The notes below the pieces were generated by a model, which saw nothing but the letters and a program-made list of their open reading frames with translations, had not been told where the DNA came from and made no database searches. From Streptomyces spongiicola (lineage in GTDB: Bacteria > Actinomycetota > Actinomycetes > Streptomycetales > Streptomycetaceae): DNA of 64,000 nucleotides. Made by a program: the position numbers and the translations under genes. The stretch covers positions 3,739,001-3,803,000 of the forward strand of contig NZ_CP029254.1 of assembly GCF_003122365.1 (NCBI RefSeq). Direction: 5' to 3'. This document shows, piece after piece, positions 51,964-63,839 of the stretch; within the stretch, counting starts at the first letter, position 1, and each line of letters begins with the position of its first letter.

Positions 51964-53481
51964 TCACTCCGGGGCCGGATCCCCCGCCGGATAGCTGCGG
52001 GGCGTCCAGACGACCTCCTCGCCCGTGCCGCGGCGTACCGTCCGGGTCTGCGACGAGCCGACCAGCAGCAGCGTCCTCATGTCCACCTCCGCCGGGTCGA
52101 GTTCGCCCAGGCGCACGATCCGCACGCTCTCCTCCGGGCCGCCCACGTCCCGCGCGACGACGACCGGGGTGTCCGGGGCGCGATGGCCGAGGAGCAGCTC
52201 GCGGGCCTTGGCGACCTGCCAGGTGCGACTGCGCGAACCGGGGTTGTAGAGGGCCAGGACGAGGTCGGCGCCGGCCGCCGCCGTCAGCCGCTCCTCGATG
52301 ACCTCCCACGGCTTCAGCCGGTCGGAGAGGGAGATGGCGGCGTAGTCGTGCCCCAGCGGCGCACCCGCGCGGGCCGCGGCGGCGTTCGCGGCGGTGAGGC
52401 CCGGCAGTACGCGTACGGGCACGTCCGTGTACGGTTCCCGAGCCGCGACCTCCAGTACGGCCGTGGCCATGGCGAAGACCCCCGGATCGCCGCCCGACAC
52501 CACGGCCACCCGGCGGCCGCGCCGGGCGAGGTCGAGGGCGAACTCCGCCCGTTCGGACTCCACCTTGTTGTCCGAGCCGTGGCGGCGCTGTCCGGCCCGC
52601 TCGGGCACCCGGTCCAGATAGGTCGTGTAGCCGACCAGGTCGTCGGCGGCGGCGAGGGCGCCCCGGGTCTCGGGCGTCAGCCACAGCGGCCCGGCAGGCC
52701 CGGTGCCCACGACGACGACCTCGCCGCGGGGGCGCGCGTCGGGCCGTACCTCGTCGATCCGGCTCGGCAGCACCGCCATCGAGAAGTACGGCACGGACTC
52801 CGGGTCGACGTCCGCGAACCGCCCCGTGCGCTCCCCGGCCATCGTGGCCCGCTCCACGTAGCGGGCGTCCTCCAGCCGGCCCGCCCGCTCCAGCGCCCGC
52901 CGCACGTCGGGGAAGGTCCGGCCGAGCTTCATCACCACCGCCGAGTCGGCGGCGGCGAGGCGGGCGGCCAGTTCCTCCTCGGGCAGCGTGCCGGGGACGA
53001 TGGTCAGCACCTCCTCCGCCTCGCAGAGCGGCTCCCCGAGTCGCGCGGCAGCGGCGCTCACCGAGGTCACGCCGGGGATCACCTCGGTGTGGTAGCGGTG
53101 CGCGAGCCGCTTGTGCATGTGCTGGTAGGAGCCGTAGAAGAGCGGGTCGCCCTCGGCGAGCACGGCCACCGTCCGCCCGGCGTCGAGATGCGCGGCGAGC
53201 CGGGCCGCGGCCTCCTCGTAGAAGTCGTCGAGCGCACCCCGATAGCCGCCCGGATGGTCGGTGGTCTCCACCGTGACCGGGTACATCAGGCGCTCCTCGA
53301 TGTGGTCGGGGCGCAGCTGCGCCGCCACGATGGAGCGGGCGATGGAACGGCCGTGCCGGGCGCAGTGGTACGCCACGACGTCCGCCTCCGCGACGACCCG
53401 GGCCGCCCGGAGCGTCATCAGCGAGGGGTCCCCCGGGCCGAGTCCGACGCCGTACAACCTGCCTGCCTGCCGTGTGCTCAC
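51964..53481 (-). CDS. cobIJ: Precorrin-2 C20-methyltransferase / precorrin-3B C17-methyltransferase fusion
   Basis: This 505-residue protein joins CobI (about 1-240, RLYGVGLGPGDPSLMTLRA, AVLAEGDPLFYGSYQHM, EVIPGVTSVSAAAARLG) to CobJ (about 250-495, GEVVVVGTGPAGPLWLTPE, VAVVSGGDPGVFAMATAVLE, LPGLTAANAAAARAGAPLGH). It methylates C20 of precorrin-2 and, after CobG, C17 with ring contraction. This fusion is usual in actinomycetes. Its start overlaps the stop of cobH by 4 bp, in the order cobG-cobH-cobIJ. Confidence 0.95.
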   Translation of the reverse strand: MSTRQAGRLYGVGLGPGDPSLMTLRAARVVAEADVVAYHCARHGRSIARSIVAAQLRPDHIEERLMYPVTVETTDHPGGYRGALDDFYEEAAARLAAHLDAGRTVAVLAEGDPLFYGSYQHMHKRLAHRYHTEVIPGVTSVSAAAARLGEPLCEAEEVLTIVPGTLPEEELAARLAAADSAVVMKLGRTFPDVRRALERAGRLEDARYVERATMAGERTGRFADVDPESVPYFSMAVLPSRIDEVRPDARPRGEVVVVGTGPAGPLWLTPETRGALAAADDLVGYTTYLDRVPERAGQRRHGSDNKVESERAEFALDLARRGRRVAVVSGGDPGVFAMATAVLEVAAREPYTDVPVRVLPGLTAANAAAARAGAPLGHDYAAISLSDRLKPWEVIEERLTAAAGADLVLALYNPGSRSRTWQVAKARELLLGHRAPDTPVVVARDVGGPEESVRIVRLGELDPAEVDMRTLLLVGSSQTRTVRRGTGEEVVWTPRSYPAGDPAPE

Positions 53482-54119
53482 TCCGCCTCACTCGCCATCG
53501 CGTTGATCGCGGCCGCGGCCATCGCGCTGCCGCCGCGCCGGCCGCGCACCACCAGGTACTCCAGGCCGCCGCCGTGCGCGGCGAGGGCGTCCTTGGACTC
53601 GGCCGCGCCGATGAAGCCCACCGGTACGCCGATCACGGCGGCGGGGTGGGGCGCGCCCTCGTCGATCATCTCCAGCAGTCTGAAGAGCGCCGTGGGGGCG
53701 TTGCCGACGGCGACCACCGCACCGTCGAGGCGGTCCCGCCACAGTTCGAGCGCGGCGGCGCTGCGCGTGGTGCCGAGTTCCGCGGCCAGCTCCGGCACGG
53801 ACGGCTCGGACAGCGTGCACAGCACCTCGTTGCCGGCGGGCAGCCGCTTGCGGGTGACGCCGCTGGCGACCATCTGGGCGTCGCACAGGATCGGCGCCCC
53901 GGCGCGCAGCGCCTCCCGGGCGCGGGCCGCGACGCCGGGCGAGTACGCCAGGTCGCCGGCGAGGTCGACCATGCCGCAGGCGTGGATCATCCGCACCGCG
54001 ACCCGGCCGATGTCGGCGGGCAGCGCGTCGAGCCGGGCCTCGGCGCGGATCGTGGCAAAGGACCGGCGGTAGATCTCCGCTCCGTCCTTCTCGTAGTCGA
54101 ACACGGTCTGGTCGCTCAT
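53478..54119 (-). CDS. cobH: Precorrin-8X methylmutase
   Basis: This 213-residue enzyme shifts the C11 methyl group to C12, giving hydrogenobyrinate. Family motifs are VFDYEKDGAEIYRRSFATI, VRMIHACGMVDLAGDL (with the active-site His), APILCDAQMVASGVTR and GVPVGFIGAAESKDAL. It overlaps cobG upstream and cobIJ downstream by 4 bp each, so the three genes are translationally coupled. Confidence 0.96.
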   Translation of the reverse strand: MSDQTVFDYEKDGAEIYRRSFATIRAEARLDALPADIGRVAVRMIHACGMVDLAGDLAYSPGVAARAREALRAGAPILCDAQMVASGVTRKRLPAGNEVLCTLSEPSVPELAAELGTTRSAAALELWRDRLDGAVVAVGNAPTALFRLLEMIDEGAPHPAAVIGVPVGFIGAAESKDALAAHGGGLEYLVVRGRRGGSAMAAAAINAMASEAE

Positions 54120-55789
54120 TTCGTCGCACTGGTCCGGGCTGTGGCGATGGTGTCGCCGAGTTCTGCGCGGGACGGTACGGGCACGGCCGTGCCCCGCGCG
54201 GTCACGCGGTATGCGCCGTCCCCGGTGGCCACGACGTCCACGTGGTCATGCTGCGGGCGGCCGCAGCGCCGCTCGCAGCCGGACCAGTACACGGGCAGCC
54301 CGCCCGGGCCGGGCGCGGTGCCGGCCCGGGCACCGGCCCGCAGGTATTCCCCTATGTCGGCCCGTACGTCGGCCCTGACGTCGGCGAGCGAGCGGGCGCA
54401 TCCGGGCCGGCCGGTACACGCGCCGACCCCGTACCAGGGCGAGCCGGTGCCGGTGACGAACCCCGCCCGCCGCAGTGCGTCGAGCCGCGCCCGGGCCGCT
54501 CCGCGGTCGGCGAAGCCGGGCACGACGGCCCCGCGCCACGGGGTCAGCCGCACCTCGTCCGCCGGGGCCGGAAGCAGCTCCCGCGACTGTGCGACGGTGA
54601 GCCTTCCCAGGGGGGCGAGTACGGACACGGCCCAGCCGTCCGGTCCCTCGACGATCCCGGGAAGCGGTCCGGCGCCCGGCCCCGCGGGGCCGGGCGGTGC
54701 CGGTCCTGATCCCGGCTCTGGGGCGGAAGGATCTGTGCCGGGGGTGGAAGGGCCTGTGCCGGGGGCGGGAGCATCTGCGCAGGGGGCGGGGTGACGCGGC
54801 GTGGCCGCCACCCCCGCGCGTTCCAGCTCCGCGCCCACGGCGATGTCCTGTCCCTCCGGAAGCTCCCGCACACGCCACGCGCCGGTGCCCGCCTCGTCGG
54901 CCGCGGCGAGGAACGCCTCGGCGGCGGCCAGTGCCGCCCGTGCGGCGTCGGCGGCACGCACGCGGAAGGCATGGCGGCCGATGCGCAGCTCCACCCGCTC
55001 GTCCCCCCGTCCGTGGCCCGGCTCGTCCCCCCGTTCGTCTCCCGGTCCGTGGCCCGGCTCGTCCCCCCGTTCGTCTCCCGGTCCGTGGCCCGGCTCGTCC
55101 CCCGGTCCGTCGCCCGACCGGCCGCGGGCGGCGAGTAGCGTCACATCCGCGCCGAGTCCGGCGACGTCGCACCGCCCGTCGTCCAGGGCGAACAGGAACC
55201 GTCCCGAGAGCCCCGCGGCCCGCTCGCTTCCGCACAGCAGCGCGTCCAGCTCCCGTGCCCAGGACCGGACGTCCGCGCCGCCCTGCCCGCCGTACCCGTC
55301 CCGTTCGCCGTACCCGCCCTGCCCGCCCCGTCCGCCGCCTTCGCGACGTCCGTCCCGTCCGTCGTACCCGTCCCGTCCGTCGTACCCGTCCCGCCCGCCG
55401 TACCCGTCGGGCCCGCCGTACCCGTCGAGCCCGGCCAGTGGCGAGGCCACGATGTTGCGCACCCGCTCATGGGTGTCGGAGGGCAGCAGTCCGGCCTCGC
55501 GGAGCAGTTCCGCCAGCGCCGGCCCGCAGCCGTCCGCCAGGCCGCGCAGCTCCACGTTCCCCCGGGAGGTGATGCTCAGCGAACCGTCGCCCAGCCGTTC
55601 CGCGGCGACGGACAGCGCCCGTAGTTGACGTCCCGTCAGCAAGCCGGCGGGAAGCCGGAGCCGGGCCAGCCCGCCGTCGGCCGCCGGGTGCAGCCGCAGT
55701 GCACCGGGGCAGGCGTCACCCCGGGCCCGTATACGGCTTTCGCCCTGGTCCGGGGGTGTTGTCGGTGGGGGCGGCATGGCGGCGAGCAT
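54116..55789 (-). CDS. cobG: Precorrin-3B synthase with in-frame repeat expansions
   Basis: This 557-residue oxygen-dependent monooxygenase makes precorrin-3B and is related to sulfite/nitrite reductase. It has ferredoxin-like N-domains (LRLPAGLLTGRQLRALS, SITSRGNVELRGL) and 4Fe-4S ligands in the order ACTGRPGC and SGCERRC near the C-terminus. It is longer than the 400-450 residues I expect. The extra length comes from Gly/Asp/Tyr-rich repeats at about 120-170 (GYDGRD units), Gly/Asp/Glu/Pro-rich 12-residue repeats at about 232-258 (GDERGDEPGHGP) and a Pro/Gly-rich stretch at about 335-375. Start is at 55789 or the ATG at 55777. It opens the cobG-cobH-cobIJ operon, divergent from cobN. Confidence 0.93.
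   Translation of the reverse strand: MLAAMPPPPTTPPDQGESRIRARGDACPGALRLHPAADGGLARLRLPAGLLTGRQLRALSVAAERLGDGSLSITSRGNVELRGLADGCGPALAELLREAGLLPSDTHERVRNIVASPLAGLDGYGGPDGYGGRDGYDGRDGYDGRDGRREGGGRGGQGGYGERDGYGGQGGADVRSWARELDALLCGSERAAGLSGRFLFALDDGRCDVAGLGADVTLLAARGRSGDGPGDEPGHGPGDERGDEPGHGPGDERGDEPGHGRGDERVELRIGRHAFRVRAADAARAALAAAEAFLAAADEAGTGAWRVRELPEGQDIAVGAELERAGVAATPRHPAPCADAPAPGTGPSTPGTDPSAPEPGSGPAPPGPAGPGAGPLPGIVEGPDGWAVSVLAPLGRLTVAQSRELLPAPADEVRLTPWRGAVVPGFADRGAARARLDALRRAGFVTGTGSPWYGVGACTGRPGCARSLADVRADVRADIGEYLRAGARAGTAPGPGGLPVYWSGCERRCGRPQHDHVDVVATGDGAYRVTARGTAVPVPSRAELGDTIATARTSATK
54995..55430. repeat. In-frame tandem repeats inside cobG
   Basis: A 36-bp unit (starting GTGGCCCGGCTCGTCCCCCC) occurs about two and a half times at about 55011-55105. 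An 18-bp CCGTACCCGTCCCGTCCGT-type unit repeats at about 55297-55430. Unit lengths are multiples of three, so the frame survives. Confidence 0.85.
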
Positions 55790-55845
55790 ACCCAGGGCCG
55801 TCCCGGTGGCCCCCCGCCGGGGCGGCGGCCTCTACTATGCGAGAC

Positions 55846-55956
55846 GGCACAGGGTCCCAGGGCCCGAGGGAGGAAGCCCGGTGAGAATCCGGCGCGGTCC
55901 CGCCACTGTGAGCCGGATCCCCGACGGGGCCCGGTGAGTCAGGAACTCCCGCCGAC
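55846..55956 (+). promoter_or_regulatory. Cobalamin riboswitch
   Basis: The leader of cobN shows the conserved riboswitch pieces in order: GGGAGGAAGCCCGGTGAGAA, the B12 box GCCACTG (55902-55908), and GAGTCAGGAACTCCC (55936-55950). Adenosylcobalamin binding should repress cobN. A small CGGGG/CCCCG hairpin just downstream lies next to the ribosome binding site GAGGAAGG, which points to control of translation. The divergent cobG operon is not covered by this element. Confidence 0.93.
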
Positions 55957-56003
55957 CACGACCACCCGGGGCGCGGAAACCCCGAGGAAGGCCTGCGCGC
56001 GCG

Positions 56004-59612
<3,609 letters not shown>

Positions 59613-59654
59613 CGCCCGGCCCCGGCGGGCGGCCCGCGTCACCGCGCCGCCCGC

Positions 59655-59740
59655 GCCCGCGCTGGTGCTGGTGCTGGTGCTGGTGCTGGTGCTGGTGCCG
59701 GTGCCGGTGCCGGTGCCGGTGCCGGTGTCGGTGTCGGGGC
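59655..59740 (+). repeat. Hexanucleotide array CTGGTG / CCGGTG
   Basis: About six CTGGTG followed by about six CCGGTG units lie just after the cobN stop. A second array of CACGGCGTACGG units is at about 60045-60100. Between and around them, 59613-60158 contains no gene. Confidence 0.88.
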
Positions 59741-60158
59741 CGGGCTGTTGTCCGGAGCGCCGGGGTGTGCGCGGTCCGGTCCGGCGTGGCGCGGGCCTTG
59801 GCGGTCGTCGGGCCGGGGTCGTCAGGCCCCCGGCAGCGGCCGAGCGGTGCCCCGAGCCCCGGTGGCGACACCCGTGCGGCCGCGGCCGCCGTGGTCGTGG
59901 TCGTGGAGGACTCCAGCGGTGTCGCACCGGTGTCCCGGCGGCGGCGGGACGCGGGGACCGGACCGGGAGCCCGCAGCGCCTGCCCCGGGACCGGGACCGG
60001 GACCGGGAAGGGAAGGGGCCCGCGAAGGGAAAGGGAAGCGCACGGCGTACGGGCACGGCGTACGGCGTACGGGCACGGCGTACGGCGTACGGCGGACGTA
60101 AGACTTCCGTCACCACCGGAACGATCACAATGCCGCCCCACGCGACTTAAATGGAGCC

Positions 60159-60734
60159 ATGAGGACATCGCTCGTACGCAGACCCGTGGTGATCGTCGGT
60201 CTGGCGGTGGTCGCGATCGTGGCGGCCGCCGGGCTGTACTGGTTCCAGCCCTGGAAGCTCTGGGTGGACGAGACCGTGCGCGAGGAGCTGCCCGCGGCCT
60301 CGCCGGCCGCACCGGCTTCCCCGGCCGCACCGGACGGATCGCCGGCCCCGGCCGACACGGCCGCGCCGGCCGCGCCGGAGGTGCTGGCCACGGGAACCTT
60401 CATCAGCCATGAGCACGCCACGACCGGCAGCGTGAAGATCCTCCGGCTCGAGGACGGCTCCCGCACCCTCCGGATCGAGAACCTGGACACCAGCAGCGGC
60501 CCCGACCTGCGCGTCTGGCTCACCGACGCGCCGGTGAAGGAGGGCCGGGACGGCTGGCACGTCTTCGACGACGGGGAGTACGTCAGCCTCGGCAAGCTCA
60601 AGGGCAACAAGGGCGACCAGAACTACGCGCTGCCCGCCGACGCCGATCTGAACCGCCTGACCAGTGTCAGCATCTGGTGCGACCGGTTCGACGTCTCCTT
60701 CGGCGCCGCCGAGCTCGAGAAGGCGGCCGCGTAG
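60159..60734 (+). CDS. DM13-domain membrane-anchored protein
   Basis: This 191-residue protein has one N-terminal membrane segment (about 9-29, VVIVGLAVVAIVAAAGLYWF), a Pro/Ala-rich spacer (about 45-80) and a DM13 domain (about 82-188) with GTFISHEHATTGSVKILRL, GPDLRVWLTDAP, LKGNKGDQNYALPAD and the conserved Cys in VSIWCDRFDVSFG. DM13 is proposed to act in redox/electron transfer at the cell surface; the role here is unproven. It is followed at 12 nt by the methyltransferase gene. Confidence 0.88.
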   Translation: MRTSLVRRPVVIVGLAVVAIVAAAGLYWFQPWKLWVDETVREELPAASPAAPASPAAPDGSPAPADTAAPAAPEVLATGTFISHEHATTGSVKILRLEDGSRTLRIENLDTSSGPDLRVWLTDAPVKEGRDGWHVFDDGEYVSLGKLKGNKGDQNYALPADADLNRLTSVSIWCDRFDVSFGAAELEKAAA

Positions 60735-60746
60735 CCTGAGAGCACG

Positions 60747-61907
60747 ATGAACATCTTCACCACGTCATGGGGCGACCTCGGGCTCACCCGCTTCCCCGAG
60801 GACCCCCGTGAGCGGCTCCGTGCCTGGGACGCCTCGGACGAGTACCTGCTGCGCCATCTGGAGGGCGAGACGCTCACCGGCACGGTGGCCGTCGTGGGGG
60901 ACCGCTGGGGAGCACTCGCCACCGCGCTCGCGGCGCACCGGCCCGTGCAGATCAGCGACTCCTATCTGACCCAGCGGGCGACCCGCGCCAACCTCGACCG
61001 CAACCGCACCGCCGCCGAGGCCGAGGGCGTACGGCTGCTGTCGACCCGGGACACCCCGCCGGACCGGATCGACGTCCTGCTGGTCCGCGTCCCCAAGAGC
61101 CTCGCCCTGCTGGAGGACCAGCTCCAGCGGCTCGCCCCCCGGCTGACCCGCGACACACTCGTCGTCGGCACCGGCATGGTGACGGAGATCCACACCTCCA
61201 CGCTGCGGCTCTTCGAACGGATCGTCGGCCCCACCCGCACCTCGCCGGCGGTGAAGAAGGCCCGGCTCATCCACTGCACCCCCGATCCCGACCGCACCGG
61301 ACCGGCGGCCGCCGGTGAGGGCTCCTGGCCGCGCACCTACGCGCTGCCGGACGGCATCGGCGTGATGTCGGGGCGCCCGGTGACCAACCACGCGGGCGTC
61401 TTCTGCGCCGACCGCCTGGACATCGGCACCCGCTTCCTCCTCCAGCACCTCCCCGACCGCCGGGGCCCCCTCCGCGTCGTGGACCTGGGCTGCGGAAACG
61501 GGGTGGTGGGTACGGCGATGGCGGTCGCCGAGCCGGCGGCCGAGGTGGTGTTCACGGACGAGTCGTACCAGGCCGTCGCCTCCGCCGAGGCCACCTTCCG
61601 GGCCAACACCGGCCCGTCGGCCGAGGCCGCGTTCGTGGTCGGCGACGCACTGTCCGGTACCGAGCGCGAGTCCGTCGACCTCGTACTGAACAACCCGCCC
61701 TTCCACACCCACCGCGCGCTGACCGACGGCGCCGCGTGGCGCATGTTCACCGGCGCCCGCAGCGCCCTGCGCCCCGGCGGCGAGCTGTGGGTGGTCGGCA
61801 ACCGGCATCTCGGCTACCACGTCAAGCTGCGCCGGATCTTCGGCGGCTGCGAGACCGTCGCGGGCAGTCCGAAGTTCGTGGTGCTGCGCGCCGTCAAGCG
61901 CGGCTGA
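60747..61907 (+). CDS. RlmG/RsmC-family rRNA guanine-N2 methyltransferase
   Basis: This 386-residue protein has two methyltransferase-like halves. The N-terminal one (about 1-180) is degenerate. The C-terminal one (about 200-385) binds SAM through VVDLGCGNGVVG and has the catalytic motif NPPFHTHRALTD. This two-domain layout is that of RlmG (23S rRNA G1835) and RsmC (16S rRNA G1207); I cannot separate them by sequence alone. It forms a likely operon with the DM13 gene. Confidence 0.85.
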   Translation: MNIFTTSWGDLGLTRFPEDPRERLRAWDASDEYLLRHLEGETLTGTVAVVGDRWGALATALAAHRPVQISDSYLTQRATRANLDRNRTAAEAEGVRLLSTRDTPPDRIDVLLVRVPKSLALLEDQLQRLAPRLTRDTLVVGTGMVTEIHTSTLRLFERIVGPTRTSPAVKKARLIHCTPDPDRTGPAAAGEGSWPRTYALPDGIGVMSGRPVTNHAGVFCADRLDIGTRFLLQHLPDRRGPLRVVDLGCGNGVVGTAMAVAEPAAEVVFTDESYQAVASAEATFRANTGPSAEAAFVVGDALSGTERESVDLVLNNPPFHTHRALTDGAAWRMFTGARSALRPGGELWVVGNRHLGYHVKLRRIFGGCETVAGSPKFVVLRAVKRG

Positions 61908-61950
61908 CGAACGGGCGCAGCGGGCCGGGAGCACGCGGCGGGCCCACACG

Positions 61951-62003
61951 CCGGGGCCCGGCCGGGCGGTCCGCGCGAAGCGGCCGGCCGGGCCGGGCCC
62001 CGG
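61951..62003. terminator. Inverted repeat between convergent genes
   Basis: CCGGGGCCCGGCC (61951-61963) pairs with 61991-62003 across a 27-nt loop, between the methyltransferase and rodlin genes, which converge here. Confidence 0.6.
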
Positions 62004-62038
62004 ACCCCGAGCCGTGCTGTGGACGGGGCGGTGGCGCT

Positions 62039-62098
62039 GATCAGAGCCGTGGATCAGAGCCGTGGATCAGCGGCGTGGATCAGAGCCGTGGATCAGTG
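62039..62098 (+). repeat. 13-bp tandem repeat GATCAGAGCCGTG
   Basis: About four to five units of GATCAGAGCCGTG, one reading GATCAGCGGCGTG, run up to and just into the last codons of the minus-strand rodlin gene. Confidence 0.88.
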
Positions 62099-62500
62099 GT
62101 TGTTGACGCCGTTGCCCGAGAGCACCGGGATGTCGTCGAGGATGTGCGACAGCGGCTCGTCGCCCTTGGCCTGGGTCGAGTTCTCGGCGCACTGCTGGTT
62201 CTGCGGGTTCGACAGGACGTTGACGTCCTGCACGGCGACCGGCACGAGACCGACGAGCGACCCGGCGTTGGCCTTGGCGGGCAGACCGATGCACAGCTTG
62301 TTCAGCGAGCCCTGGACTGCGCTGAGCTGCGGGCTCATGTCGCCGTAGGTGGCCGAGTTGCCGAAGGCCTGCACGGCGTCGTTGCCGCTCAGCGACGTGG
62401 TGCCGCTGTCGTCGCCGATCGCCAGAGCCTGCGGGGCGGCGGTCAGTGAGACTCCGGCCACGGACGCGGTCACGGCCGCAGCTGCCCACAGCTTCTTCAT
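62093..62500 (-). CDS. Rodlin
   Basis: This 135-residue secreted protein has a Sec signal peptide with a likely cut after APQALA (about residue 28). The mature part carries the rodlin features FGNSATYGDMSP, LVGLVPVAVQDVNVLSNPQN and AKGDEPLSHILDDIPVLSGN, with two Cys residues (KLCIGLP, NQQCAE). Rodlins organise chaplin fibres into the rodlet layer on aerial hyphae and spores. The ATG at 62500 (MKKLW) begins the signal peptide. A second rodlin lies 590 bp upstream on the same strand. Confidence 0.95.
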   Translation of the reverse strand: MKKLWAAAAVTASVAGVSLTAAPQALAIGDDSGTTSLSGNDAVQAFGNSATYGDMSPQLSAVQGSLNKLCIGLPAKANAGSLVGLVPVAVQDVNVLSNPQNQQCAENSTQAKGDEPLSHILDDIPVLSGNGVNNH

Positions 62501-62697
62501 GGTGGTTCCCTTCGGGGAGGTTCGCGATGTACAGGGCGTCGGTATGCGCACTCCACCGGTGAGTGACGCAGTGACCAACCCCGGCCCCCGTGCCCCGGTT
62601 GCGGTCTGTAGCCCGATCAGCCGAGCGCAGAGGGCGCTGTTCGGGACGTTCGGTTCTTTCGCCCCGATCAGCACGGGTGGTACGGGATATTGGGGGC

Positions 62698-62940
62698 ATG
62701 GTGGAGCACAAGGGTCGTTGGGAACGGCAGGGGCTGATTCCGGCGAGCCGTAGGGAATCGGATGGCCCGGGGGAGCCGGCGGACCGGTCGGGGCCGGCCG
62801 CCAGACAGGTCGCGGACCGTTCGGCGGAGCCCATCTACGCTTCTCTCACGGCCAGTTGGTATGCCCAGGGGAGAACCGTCCCCGGCATCCCGGACCGTGA
62901 GTGGTCGGACCTCGTCGCCTGGTCCTGGCCGCGCTGGTGA
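62698..62940 (+). CDS. Small conserved protein between rodlin genes, unknown function
   Basis: This 80-residue protein begins MVEHKGRWERQGLIPASRR and ends with IYASLTASWYAQGRTVPGIP followed by DREWSDLVAWSWPRW. The W-x4-GRTVPG-x2-D-x-EW pattern occurs, from memory, in small Streptomyces proteins of unknown function. The ATG at 62698 follows GGGGGC and sits in the gap between two minus-strand rodlin genes. The frame is open upstream but without matching sequence. Confidence 0.65.
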   Translation: MVEHKGRWERQGLIPASRRESDGPGEPADRSGPAARQVADRSAEPIYASLTASWYAQGRTVPGIPDREWSDLVAWSWPRW

Positions 62941-63033
62941 GCCCGTCCCGGGGCCCCGCCGGGTCCGCGGGCGGCCCGCACGGGGGTGTGCGGGCGCCGC
63001 GGCCGGACCGGCCCCGGCGGCGCCCAGGAGAAC

Positions 63034-63070
63034 GGGTCGGGCCGCCGCGGCGTCCGCGGCGGCCCGACCC
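63034..63070. terminator. Strong terminator hairpin after second rodlin
   Basis: GGGTCGGGCCGCCGCGG (63034-63050) pairs perfectly with 63054-63070 over 17 bp with a 3-nt loop. It serves the minus-strand rodlin (stop at 63091) and possibly the plus-strand small gene. Confidence 0.88.
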
Positions 63071-63090
63071 GGCCGGGTGGCGTGGCAGGG

Positions 63091-63501
63091 TCAGCCGTTG
63101 CCCTGACCGTTGCCCGAGAGCACCGGGATGTCGCTGAGGATGTGCGACAGCGGCTCGTCGCCCTTGGCCTGGGTCGAGTTCTCGACACACTGCTGGTTCT
63201 GCGGGTTGGACAGCACGTTGACGTCCTGCACGGCCACCGGCACGAGGCCGACGAGCGACCCCGCGTTCAGCTTGGCGGGCAGACCGATGCAGGGCTTGTT
63301 CAGCGAGCCCTGGACGAGCGCCATCTGCGGGCTCATGTTGCCGTAGGTGGCCGAGTTGCCGAAGACCTGGGAGGCACCGACACCACTGGCGGACGTGGTG
63401 CCCGTGTCGTTGCCGATGGCCAGGGCCTGCGGCGCCGCCGCGGCGGAGACGCCGACGACGGACGCGGTGACGGCGGCGGCCGCCATAGCCTTCTTGAACA
63501 C
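63091..63501 (-). CDS. Rodlin
   Basis: This 136-residue rodlin is very close to the one at 62093. It has a signal peptide ending APQALA and FGNSATYGNMSPQM, KPCIGLPAKLNAGSLVGLVP and VQDVNVLSNPQNQQC, and ends IPVLSGNGQGNG. The near-identical core implies duplication or gene conversion. It is divergent from a third rodlin with a 338 bp intergenic region. Confidence 0.95.
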   Translation of the reverse strand: MFKKAMAAAAVTASVVGVSAAAAPQALAIGNDTGTTSASGVGASQVFGNSATYGNMSPQMALVQGSLNKPCIGLPAKLNAGSLVGLVPVAVQDVNVLSNPQNQQCVENSTQAKGDEPLSHILSDIPVLSGNGQGNG

Positions 63502-63600
63502 GAGAGTCCCTTTCCTGGGTACGTGGTTCTGGGGTTCTGGGGCCCCGGGGTCCGGGGTCTATGAGCGGGGACCGAAGTGCCCGTTCCCCGGAGCCTCCTG

Positions 63601-63625
63601 ACCAACTCGGAGCAGCGGAGTTGGT
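63601..63625. promoter_or_regulatory. Inverted repeat in divergent rodlin promoter
   Basis: ACCAACTC (63601-63608) and GAGTTGGT (63618-63625) form a perfect 8-bp dyad around 9 bp, about 100 bp upstream of one rodlin and about 215 bp upstream of the other. It may bind a developmental regulator. The rest of 63502-63839 shows no gene. Confidence 0.4.
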
Positions 63626-63839
63626 TCTTCCGCTTCACTCCAAAGTGGGGTGCGGGCGGCGTATCGCGTATCGCATCCGGCCGGGCTCCTCCGCCCCTGC
63701 CCACGGCCCTCCGGGGCGGGTCGCCGCGGCCTCGGGCGTGAGGGCCGTTCGGGTGACCTGCCGCAACCAAACGCCCGCCGGCCAGTTTGAGTCGGTGCGC
63801 AGACGAGCTGGAGTGTTCCTGCAGAAAGGCAGGCAAGTG

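Noticed and set aside
51239..53491. A 750-residue minus-strand frame overlapping cobIJ
   Set aside because: It is a shadow in another frame of cobIJ extended through repeats; the real product is the CobI-CobJ frame.
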